Positions 1 to 4,981 are shown, counted from the stretch's first letter. The stretch: DNA of 6,136 bases from Bacillota bacterium (GCA_009780875.1 WQZE01000070.1:1-6136), one strand, 5' to 3'. Numbers and translations: made by a program. Notes: a model not told the origin generated them from the sequence alone.

Positions 1-12
1 ATATAGTTTGAG

Positions 13-53
13 TGTGTATAACTTGGTGGATAATTGTGTACAAGGGTGGATAA
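13..53 (-). promoter_or_regulatory. cluster of four DnaA-box-like 9-mers
   Basis: Four 9-mers related to the DnaA box (TTATCCACA, or TGTGGATAA on the plus strand) stand in a row: TGTGTATAA (13-21, one mismatch), GGTGGATAA (25-33, one mismatch), TGTGTACAA (35-43, two mismatches) and GGTGGATAA (45-53, one mismatch). Steps of 12, 10 and 10 bases put them roughly on one face of the helix. They can also be read as an imperfect two-copy direct repeat (13-33 and 35-53). A C7 run and then very AT-rich DNA follow. DnaA binding is an inference: none is a perfect box, and no dnaA or dnaN is in view. They could equally be an operator repeat for the downstream promoter. Confidence 0.4.
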
Positions 54-68
54 CCCCCCCAAAAATGC

Positions 69-95
69 TTGACTTAAAAAAAAAAATGGTATAAT
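69..95 (+). promoter_or_regulatory. promoter of the HD phosphohydrolase operon
   Basis: A -35 box TTGACT (69-74) and a perfect -10 TATAAT (90-95), the latter preceded by an extended -10 TGG (87-89), are separated by only 15 bases. The spacer is largely a run of eleven A (76-86). The sequence before the -35 (AAAAATGC) resembles that of two other promoters in this window. Transcription would start near 102 and give a leader of about 105 bases. The short spacer should make it weaker than its consensus boxes suggest, although the extended -10 can compensate. Confidence 0.6.
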
Positions 96-207
96 TTATT
101 AAAATTATTTAAATAAATTTAAATTTTCAAAAATTTTACAAATTTTGGAAAAACATACAAAAGAAAGAGAATAACGATGCGAAATAAAAAAGTAAAGGAA
201 AAACGCA
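96..207 (+). other. AT-rich untranslated leader
   Basis: This stretch is almost free of G and C up to about 146. It contains a perfect 12-bp palindrome AAATTTAAATTT (115-126) and a weak imperfect hairpin of A- and T-runs (about 129-149). It ends in the Shine-Dalgarno AAAGGA (194-199), eight bases before the ATG at 208. It would form the 5' leader of the HD operon. If the upstream 9-mers are DnaA boxes, this is also the kind of easily melted DNA found beside them. Confidence 0.45.
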
Positions 208-2661
208 ATGGCTATCAAACTTAATACTTATAAGGTCATGCCGGATAATATTCACGGGTCTATACCGTATTATGGCGTAGATGCATATATTAGGGCATCC
301 GCACTCTATATGCGTTTGCAAAGAATCCGTCAGGGGTCTTTGGCGTATCTGAAATATTCCAACCACAATGTCACACGGGCTGAGCACAGTGATGGGGTTA
401 TGCACATTGCGGGTCAGCTTTTTAGGAATTGTTTGGTCAATGCCAGTGAGAAGACTCGGAGTGGTTTTTTTGATTCTTTTAAGACGGAGTTGCAAGCACA
501 AAATATGGCAACACCAGTACACCTGAAAAGCATTGAAGAAGGCTTGTTTTTGGTGGATGGTGGAGAGTATACGCAACATTTGGCGATTTTTGATATTCCT
601 GCTTGTGTAGCACGAAAAGGTAACGAAATCAGCATGCTTTATATGTTGTTGTTTACGGCTGTTCGTATTGCGGGGTTGATGCACGATATTGGACATTTGC
701 CATATAGTCATATTACGGAGTATGTGATTGAGAAGTTGAGGGATGGTTGGCAACAAAATGGCTCACAAAAGGCAAAGGAGTTTGTAAATGCTTGCAATCA
801 ATTATTTGACATACCACAGTGCACGCTAGAAGGGTGGTTGAAAAAGAGCGAACAGTGTATAAAGCAAGACTTGGAATCCGACAAAAAACCTCCACCCATT
901 CACGAAAAAATAGGTTTTACAATGTTTGAACTTATTTATATACAAGTAGAATCATTGAACAAAGACCCAAAGAATTTGAGCTGGGAAGAAAAATTTATTG
1001 AGGTGTCTTTTAGGATTGCGAGGTTGTTGCTTAAATATGAAGAAAGGCTTGATGATGGCACAACTCAAAATTATCAAGCATATACTTTTGGAGTTTTGCA
1101 GTCATTGATTTCGTCGGCCGTGGATGCAGATAGATTGGATTTTGTCAGCAGAGATTTGCGAGCATCGGGGCAAAGTAAAGACATCTTGGATTATGGCCAG
1201 TTGTATAGAAATATAGAGTTGGTGTTGGATGATCAAAAGTGTCAATTTGAGGCAAGGAAGGAAAACAGCAAAACTCAAGAACAAGACAATATGTCTATGT
1301 GGAAAAGCGAGACTTATGCAATTGCGTATAGTAATCGTGCCATTAGAGTGCTGGAGTCCACCTTGCTGGGTAGATTGAAAGATATTATGTATATCAATAA
1401 CAATCATACGGTCAAAAAAGCAGAGTTTTTATATGTGGATGGATTGGTGCAAATATGCAAAAATCTTGGGAGTGGTGTTGGGCCGACCGTGCAAGGAGGC
1501 GGTAACAAAAACAAGAAAAATGTGTTTGAATTGCTGGCGTTTATTTTGGATAAGGCGTCTCAATATACAGAAGTTTGCAAGCAAGTCAGCGGGCAGCAAA
1601 ATATAAGCACTGGCAATACACAAAGACTGTCGGACAGAATAACTCAGGGACTAAACGAGACAGTCAAAGATATACTCGCTGGATTCGCCACAGAACTTAC
1701 GCAAGATATGGCTTTGTTTGATGACTCTGCGTTGGATATGGCTGTGAGAGAACAAGAAGGCAATTTTTTTGGACAATGCTATGAATATCGCACGATTCAC
1801 AAAGTGTTTGAAGACTGCTTGGTGTTGGACGAGATGGTTGCTGCGCGATTTTTGGAATCTGAGAAAAGCAAGAGCAGTCAGGCTGGTGTTACAGTTTTGA
1901 GGCAACACGCAGAACAGATACGAGACCAATGGCCACGGGGATTGTACAACAATATAGAGCAGTCTAATGGAAAATCGATGAGTAGGCGTACTCTGATGAC
2001 TAAACTATTTTTTGAAATCGCAACCGTTGAAAAGGTGGATGCGTCACGGTTGAGCAATGTATTGCAGGCGGTTGCCAATGCGCAAAATACGCTAGGGGCA
2101 GATGTTGAAAAATGCAAGTTAGAGGCACAGCAAGTTATCAACAACATTGGTGTGAAAGAGTGGGGGCTGGCTGAAAAGAAGTTTTTTGATGCATTGCGCC
2201 AAAAACTTACGATGTTTGATATCAAAGGAATCTGGCTTGATATAAATATAGGATTGAAACCCAAAGAATTTATATGGATCAAAAATGAGGAGAGCAAAGG
2301 AATCAGGGATATTAGGAAAGTGTCCAATGTAGAGGCCTTATTGCAAGAAACAGTGGGTGGCTTTATTCCTGTATATTTGTTTGTCAAAAGGAAGCCAAAT
2401 GAGAATGTGACGCAAGGGATATGTGCTCAATGCAAAAATCAGTGTGGGAAAAAAGACAAGAGTGTGCAAGATCAATGCATCTGTAAAATTTTTGCTGATA
2501 CTCTTGTTGAATTGTGGGAAAAGACTCAAATAGAGTCCTCTCCCACAGTGATTCTGGAAAAGCCGCCAATTGCCAGCACGGTGAGGGGCAACAGTGCAGG
2601 TCGTAGGGTCAAGCATCAAGTAAACAATAAAAAAAGTAAATCAAAGAAGTCAAAAAAGTAG
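208..2661 (+). CDS. large HD-domain phosphohydrolase (SAMHD1/dNTPase-like, COG1078 type)
   Basis: 817 aa. The N-terminal part matches HD phosphohydrolases of the COG1078/SAMHD1 type: a DNIHGSI-like opening (13-19), LQRIRQGSLAYL (37-48), then R57-A-E-H60, the H159-D160 doublet with H163 and H168, H232-E233, and D308 in VDADRLDF. By analogy with human SAMHD1, H60, H159, D160 and D308 hold the catalytic metal and H163 and H232 are catalytic, so the enzyme looks intact. The family acts on (deoxy)nucleoside triphosphates or related phosphates in the cytosol; the substrate here is unknown. COG1078 proteins are usually about half this length. The extra C-terminal part is mostly helical-looking, with a Cys cluster (C739, C742, C746, C757, C759) that may bind zinc, and a Lys/Ser tail (about 799-817) that may bind nucleic acid. 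The start is set by AAAGGA eight bases upstream. The gene ends in TAG and is apparently cotranscribed with the next gene. Family call is firm; biological role is not. Confidence 0.85.
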   Translation: MAIKLNTYKVMPDNIHGSIPYYGVDAYIRASALYMRLQRIRQGSLAYLKYSNHNVTRAEHSDGVMHIAGQLFRNCLVNASEKTRSGFFDSFKTELQAQNMATPVHLKSIEEGLFLVDGGEYTQHLAIFDIPACVARKGNEISMLYMLLFTAVRIAGLMHDIGHLPYSHITEYVIEKLRDGWQQNGSQKAKEFVNACNQLFDIPQCTLEGWLKKSEQCIKQDLESDKKPPPIHEKIGFTMFELIYIQVESLNKDPKNLSWEEKFIEVSFRIARLLLKYEERLDDGTTQNYQAYTFGVLQSLISSAVDADRLDFVSRDLRASGQSKDILDYGQLYRNIELVLDDQKCQFEARKENSKTQEQDNMSMWKSETYAIAYSNRAIRVLESTLLGRLKDIMYINNNHTVKKAEFLYVDGLVQICKNLGSGVGPTVQGGGNKNKKNVFELLAFILDKASQYTEVCKQVSGQQNISTGNTQRLSDRITQGLNETVKDILAGFATELTQDMALFDDSALDMAVREQEGNFFGQCYEYRTIHKVFEDCLVLDEMVAARFLESEKSKSSQAGVTVLRQHAEQIRDQWPRGLYNNIEQSNGKSMSRRTLMTKLFFEIATVEKVDASRLSNVLQAVANAQNTLGADVEKCKLEAQQVINNIGVKEWGLAEKKFFDALRQKLTMFDIKGIWLDINIGLKPKEFIWIKNEESKGIRDIRKVSNVEALLQETVGGFIPVYLFVKRKPNENVTQGICAQCKNQCGKKDKSVQDQCICKIFADTLVELWEKTQIESSPTVILEKPPIASTVRGNSAGRRVKHQVNNKKSKSKKSKK

Positions 2662-2674
2662 AGGGGTAAAGATT

Positions 2675-2902
2675 ATGGACACAAAGCAACCGACGGTAAT
2701 TGTGGGGCAAGCATATACACAAGAGTCTAGCATATTACAAATTAGAAATGCAATATGGGCTTTTTTTGAGGCAGGCAAGTTTAAGATTGACCAGATATTA
2801 GCCCAGGTAATGGCATCTTTTGAAAGAGTGGCAAACTTGTTGGATAGATTGATAGAGCAAAATATTTTGGTGTATGGGGATGGGGTCTATTATTTTAGAT
2901 AG
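2675..2902 (+). CDS. small winged-helix-like protein, operon partner of the HD protein
   Basis: 75 aa. A strong Shine-Dalgarno (AGAGGGG, 2660-2666) overlaps the stop codon of the HD gene, and only 13 bases separate the two frames, so they are probably cotranscribed and translationally coupled. Residues 20-75 read as a compact helix-turn-helix with a wing: a first helix (about 20-33), FKIDQILAQV, a recognition-like helix FERVANLLDRLIEQ (49-62), then a beta hairpin ILVYGDGVYYF (64-74). The pattern loosely recalls the FtsK-gamma type winged helix, but that is only a resemblance. It has no membrane segment or signal peptide. It resembles the convergent 70-aa protein at 2895-3107. It could be a DNA-binding regulator of the HD operon or a protein-binding adaptor. 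I do not recognise a named family. Confidence 0.75.
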   Translation: MDTKQPTVIVGQAYTQESSILQIRNAIWAFFEAGKFKIDQILAQVMASFERVANLLDRLIEQNILVYGDGVYYFR

Positions 2903-3107
2903 AATTATTTGTGGCGAAAGGGCGTGTCGTGGCACGGTTCCAATACTTTCCTTGGTGATAGACAAAGTGATCATTTTCTGCTAATTGGTCTAGTAAATCC
3001 ACCACGGCTTGTGTGCTGAGTTGGCATTGAGAGGCAATCCTTTGGATGCACTCAGAATCAATCAATGCAAATTCAAAGGCAAGGGCATAGGCTTGGTGTA
3101 GGGACAT
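2895..3107 (-). CDS. small winged-helix-like protein, apparent paralogue of the 75-aa protein
   Basis: 70 aa on the minus strand, the only gene facing this way. Its reality is supported by an excellent Shine-Dalgarno on that strand (AGGAGGT, 3120 down to 3114) six bases from the ATG. Residues 15-56 have a helix-turn-helix shape: IDSECIQRIASQCQLS, then TQAVVDLLDQLAEN (32-45), then a wing HFVYHQGKYW (47-56). Aligned on LLD, the C-terminal halves of this protein and the 75-aa one share LLD-x-L, E, VY-x-x-G-x-Y and a following R, with one gap upstream. A polar tail of about 14 residues follows the wing. The two genes converge and overlap by eight bases, so their transcripts would be complementary at the 3' ends. 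I saw no convincing promoter for it between 3121 and 3240. Function unknown; a DNA-binding regulator is plausible. Confidence 0.75.
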   Translation of the reverse strand: MSLHQAYALAFEFALIDSECIQRIASQCQLSTQAVVDLLDQLAENDHFVYHQGKYWNRATTRPFATNNSI

Positions 3108-3166
3108 ATAAGAACCTCCTGGTGACTTGGTGTTTTGTTTTGGATAGGATAATCTATGGTGTTTAA

Positions 3167-3183
3167 TGGGTGATTATTACCCA
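3167..3183. repeat. 17-bp imperfect palindrome, candidate operator
   Basis: The sequence TGGGTGATTATTACCCA has two arms that pair over seven positions (one a G-T pair) around a three-base centre. It lies between the start of the minus-strand winged-helix gene and the plus-strand ybxF promoter. That is where a repressor of either gene would bind. Use as an operator is an inference from symmetry and position only. Confidence 0.35.
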
Positions 3184-3231
3184 AGATTTGTGCACAGGCA
3201 AAAGAAACAAGGAATATCTTGTCAAAAACGC

Positions 3232-3261
3232 TTGACAAGTGTTTTTGTTTTGTGGTATAAT
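3232..3261 (+). promoter_or_regulatory. strong promoter of the ybxF-rpsL-rpsG operon
   Basis: A perfect -35 TTGACA (3232-3237) and a perfect -10 TATAAT (3256-3261) are spaced by 18 bases, with an extended -10 TGG (3253-3255). The -35 lies inside inverted repeats: CTTGTCAA (3218-3225) pairs with TTGACAAG (3232-3239), and CAAAAACGCTT (3223-3233) pairs with AAGTGTTTTTG (3237-3247) through one G-T. Start would be near 3268, giving a very short leader of about 20 bases before the ATG at 3288. Confidence 0.8.
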
Positions 3262-3287
3262 TGTGAGTATTCAATTTTTGGGTGCTT

Positions 3288-3557
3288 ATGAGTGAGAAAA
3301 AGATTTTTGAATTGTTGCGGCGTGTGGGGAGAGAGCGGTTGGTTGTGGGGAGCAACAAGGTGAGAGAGGGATTGCAGCATCGGCGGTTTGAGATGGTGGT
3401 GTTGGGGCTGGATTGCGAGACGGAGTTGGTGGCGGATATGGTGCGGCGATGTGGTGACCACAAGACAAAGTGGGTGGGTGTGGATAGTGGCAAGCAGTTG
3501 GGTGAGTGTGCGGGGATTGATTTGCGGGCTTTGTGTGTGGGGGTCAAAAAAGAGTAG
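3288..3557 (+). CDS. ybxF: L7Ae-type kink-turn RNA-binding ribosomal protein
   Basis: 89 aa from the ATG. It matches the YbxF/RplGB (L7Ae/L30e superfamily) proteins that bind kink-turn RNA in Bacillota: LVVGSNKVREGLQHRRFEMV (18-37, the glycine-rich RNA-contact loop and following helix), VVLGLDCE (37-44), and the C-terminal SGKQLGECAGIDLRALCVGV (67-86), typical in length and order. Position just before rpsL is the classic Bacillota location. A GTG at 3282 in frame would add two residues (M-L). I prefer the ATG, since neither start has a good Shine-Dalgarno: only GGGTG (3280-3284) lies upstream, three bases from the ATG. The near-absent ribosome site and very short leader are odd for a strong promoter. 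Base composition is unusual: the coding strand is very G-rich and C-poor. rpoC, its usual upstream neighbour, is absent here. Confidence 0.88.
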   Translation: MSEKKIFELLRRVGRERLVVGSNKVREGLQHRRFEMVVLGLDCETELVADMVRRCGDHKTKWVGVDSGKQLGECAGIDLRALCVGVKKE

Positions 3558-3563
3558 GTTTGT

Positions 3564-3613
3564 GGTGCGTGATGGTAGCGTGATGGTGCGTGATGGTGCG
3601 TGATGGTGCGTGA
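3564..3613 (+). repeat. 10-bp tandem repeat, about four and a half copies
   Basis: Copies of TGATGGTGCG follow one another between ybxF and rpsL. Three exact units start at 3581, 3591 and 3601. A diverged unit with one extra base (TGATGGTAGCG, 3570-3580) comes before them, and partial units flank them (3564-3569 and TGA at 3611). It is a short satellite of the kind that changes copy number by slippage. It probably lies in the untranslated part of the ybxF-rpsL transcript. The G-rich, C-poor bias of ybxF continues through it to about 3660. Confidence 0.85.
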
Positions 3614-3686
3614 GAGAGTGGGTGTGGAGAGTGGGGATAAGAGCGGATACAAAAAAGAGTGAGCAAAAGGGCTGCAAAGCGGTCTA

Positions 3687-3715
3687 CATAATCAAGGCAA
3701 AAAGCCGGGATTATG
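3687..3715 (+). promoter_or_regulatory. RNA hairpin just upstream of rpsL
   Basis: CATAATC (3687-3693) pairs perfectly with GATTATG (3709-3715). Inside it, AA (3694-3695) faces GG (3707-3708), then GGC (3696-3698) pairs with GCC (3704-3706) around an AAAAA loop. The hairpin ends ten bases before the rpsL Shine-Dalgarno. It has no following U-run, so it is not a terminator. A translational control element is plausible. The canonical three-base bulge of a kink-turn is not evident, so a YbxF site is only a guess. Confidence 0.45.
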
Positions 3716-3742
3716 GCAAGACTACAAGGAGGTAGAGTAACG

Positions 3743-4114
3743 ATGCCAAGTGTTAACCAACTTATCAAGCAAGGGCGTGAGAAGATTGTTTACAAATCAA
3801 AGAGTCCTATTATGGGGCAATGTCCTCAAAAAAGAGGCGTTTGTTTGAGTGTAACGACCACCACACCCAAAAAGCCAAACTCGGCACTACGCAAAATTGC
3901 GAGAGTGCGTTTGGTCAACAAGAGTGAAGGAACGGTTTATATTCCCGGTATTGGTCACAATTTGCAAGAGCATAGTGTGGTGCTGATTCGTGGAGGCAGG
4001 GTGAAGGATTTGCCAGGTGTGAGATATCACATTATTCGTGGCGCACTAGATACAGCAGGTGTGGCAAAACGGATGCAATCCCGCTCAAAATACGGCGCAA
4101 AAAAACCAAAATAA
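3743..4114 (+). CDS. rpsL: 30S ribosomal protein S12
   Basis: 123 aa, a normal S12 length. S12 sits at the decoding centre of the small subunit and helps set translational accuracy. The protein has the expected order: MPSVNQLIKQGRE at the N-terminus, CPQKRGVC (27-34), TTTPKKPNSALRK (39-51), GHNLQEHSVVLIRGGRVKDLPGVRYH (71-96) and the C-terminal SRSKYGAKKPK. K43, K44 and K88, where changes give streptomycin resistance in other bacteria, are all the wild-type lysines. D89, the beta-methylthiolated aspartate position, is kept. The start is the ATG at 3743, with a near-perfect AAGGAGGT (3726-3733) nine bases upstream. The in-frame ATG at 3713 would add ten residues that read through the ribosome-binding site and is rejected. 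It is cotranscribed with ybxF and rpsG; no separate promoter is visible. Confidence 0.98.
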   Translation: MPSVNQLIKQGREKIVYKSKSPIMGQCPQKRGVCLSVTTTTPKKPNSALRKIARVRLVNKSEGTVYIPGIGHNLQEHSVVLIRGGRVKDLPGVRYHIIRGALDTAGVAKRMQSRSKYGAKKPK

Positions 4115-4137
4115 ATTTGCGGTCGTGCCCAAAAAAG

Positions 4138-4200
4138 GTGCAATTTTTTGGATTGTGCCTGTGCTGTGTACAAGTTGTTTGTACAAAAATTTTGTTGCAC
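4138..4200 (+). promoter_or_regulatory. structured rpsL-rpsG intercistronic RNA
   Basis: The 123-base gap holds nested inverted repeats. GTGCAA (4138-4143) can pair with TTGCAC (4195-4200). Enclosed by them, TGTACAA (4167-4173) pairs perfectly with TTGTACA (4179-4185) over a five-base loop. The rpsG Shine-Dalgarno (4224-4230) lies just downstream. In E. coli, S7 represses its own translation by binding this gap in the str mRNA. A similar role here is inferred from position only; sequence similarity to the E. coli site was not assessed. Confidence 0.45.
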
Positions 4201-4237
4201 AATGCTTTTGTGTTGTTGCAAAATAGGAGGCTAGATT

Positions 4238-4708
4238 ATGCCAAGGCGTAGCGGGGTGCCAAAACGAGATGTTTTGCCAGACCCTATATATAAAGATAAG
4301 GTAATCACCAAACTCATCAACCAGATTATGTTGGATGGCAAAAAGGGTACAGCCCAAGCCATTGTGTATGAGGCTTTTGATATCATTCAAAACAAGACGC
4401 AAAACGAGGGCGTAGAGGTCTTTAAAAAGGCTCTTGCCAACGCAATGCCCTTGCTAGAAGTCAAGGCAAGGCGTGTGGGTGGTGCGACCTATCAAGTGCC
4501 AATGGACATTCGTCCTGATAGGCGTCAAACTTTGGGGATTCGTTGGATTGTTCTTTTTGCTCGCAAGAGAGGAGAGAAGACAATGAAAGAAAGGCTTGCG
4601 GGCGAGTTGTTGGATGCGTCCAACAATACGGGAGCAGCCATCAAACGCAAAGAAGAAATGCACAGAATGGCAGAGGCGAACAAAGCATTTGCACATTTCA
4701 GATGGTAG
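4238..4708 (+). CDS. rpsG: 30S ribosomal protein S7
   Basis: 156 aa, the standard length. S7 nucleates assembly of the head of the 30S subunit by binding the 3' major domain of 16S rRNA. It carries the S7 hallmarks: MPRRSGVPKRDVLPDP at the N-terminus, KVITKLINQIMLDGKKGTAQ (21-40), the FKKALANAMPLLEVKARRVG helix region (62-81), GATYQVPMDIRPDRR (82-96), and the C-terminal RMAEANKAFAHFRW. Translation starts at the ATG at 4238, with TAGGAGG (4224-4230) seven bases before it. It ends in TAG. It is the last gene of the operon visible here: fusA and tuf, which normally follow in Bacillota, are replaced by rRNA promoters and 16S. I found no clear intrinsic terminator after it, so readthrough into the rRNA region is possible. 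Confidence 0.98.
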   Translation: MPRRSGVPKRDVLPDPIYKDKVITKLINQIMLDGKKGTAQAIVYEAFDIIQNKTQNEGVEVFKKALANAMPLLEVKARRVGGATYQVPMDIRPDRRQTLGIRWIVLFARKRGEKTMKERLAGELLDASNNTGAAIKRKEEMHRMAEANKAFAHFRW

Positions 4709-4782
4709 AGTGAATGTCCTTGGGTTTGCGTGGTGGTGTGTCAAAAGATGGAAGCCTCACAAATCTCAGGAAAGACAAAAAA
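4709..4782 (+). other. gap after rpsG, no gene or clear terminator
   Basis: I see no coding frame with a ribosome site and no GC-rich hairpin followed by a U-run. GACAAAA (4774-4780) can form a seven-bp hairpin with TTTTGTC (4785-4791), but the latter is also part of the longer inverted repeat at 4783-4819, so the two structures exclude each other. Confidence 0.4.
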
Positions 4783-4819
4783 TATTTTGTCAAACTGCAC
4801 AAAATTGTTTGACAAAATA
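4783..4819. repeat. 13-bp perfect inverted repeat over the P1 -35 box
   Basis: TATTTTGTCAAAC (4783-4795) and GTTTGACAAAATA (4807-4819) are perfect reverse complements separated by 11 bases. The right arm contains the TTGACA of the upstream rRNA promoter. The arms could be an operator, or a weak hairpin. On the minus strand the hairpin is followed by six T, so it might stop antisense transcription. On the plus strand it lacks a U-run. Confidence 0.7.
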
Positions 4820-4837
4820 AAAAATTTGTGGTAAAAT
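4809..4837 (+). promoter_or_regulatory. rRNA promoter P1
   Basis: A perfect -35 TTGACA (4809-4814), a 17-base spacer, an extended TGG (4829-4831) and a -10 TAAAAT (4832-4837) predict a start near 4844. It lies 173 bases upstream of a second promoter with the same orientation. Tandem P1/P2 promoters are common in Bacillota rRNA operons. Confidence 0.75.
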
Positions 4838-4873
4838 AATACTCTAATTTGCAAAAATTGGTACTGAATGCAT

Positions 4874-4887
4874 ACAAATATATTTGT
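4874..4887. repeat. 14-bp perfect palindrome between P1 and P2
   Basis: ACAAATATATTTGT is its own reverse complement. It lies about 30 bases after the predicted P1 start and about 95 before the P2 -35. It could be a regulator site, but it is so AT-rich that chance cannot be excluded. Confidence 0.35.
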
Positions 4888-4940
4888 TGGGTGGATGCGT
4901 GAATGCAGTGTGTTGCTGCTGTGTCTGTGGCAAGGGTTTC

Positions 4941-4978
4941 AAAAAAAGTTGAAAAAACTTTTGAAAACTTGCAAAAAA
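4941..4978 (+). promoter_or_regulatory. phased A-tracts upstream of P2 (UP-element-like)
   Basis: Four A-runs, at 4941-4947, 4952-4957, 4964-4967 and 4973-4978, have centres 10 to 11 bases apart, that is, one per helical turn. The last ends four bases before the P2 -35. Such phasing bends DNA, and A-tracts at this position commonly contact the RNA polymerase alpha subunits to boost rRNA promoters. Confidence 0.65.
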
Positions 4979-4981
4979 CGC

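Noticed and set aside
136..756. 206-aa open frame on the minus strand
   Set aside because: Lies opposite the conserved catalytic part of the HD gene and has no plausible protein features; a shadow.
3220..3225. Minus-strand TTGACA as promoter of the 70-aa gene
   Set aside because: No -10-like sequence at the right distance on that strand; it is the other arm of the inverted repeat at the ybxF promoter.
3062..3652. 196-aa open frame on the minus strand over ybxF
   Set aside because: Composition artefact of the G-rich plus strand: low-complexity His/Pro/Thr/Ser protein, no ribosome site, overlaps a recognisable ybxF gene and the 70-aa gene in another frame.
3222..3677. 151-aa open frame on the minus strand
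   Set aside because: Same skew artefact; repetitive HHAPSRTIT-like sequence comes from the 10-bp repeat and GTG-rich DNA.
3713..3742. Ten-residue N-terminal extension of S12
   Set aside because: It would be translated through the AAGGAGGT site; S12 homologues begin at the MP(S/T)(V/I)NQL motif encoded at 3743.
4783..4819. Intrinsic terminator for rpsG
   Set aside because: The stem is AT-rich and followed by A residues rather than U on the plus strand; the T-run is only on the minus-strand side.
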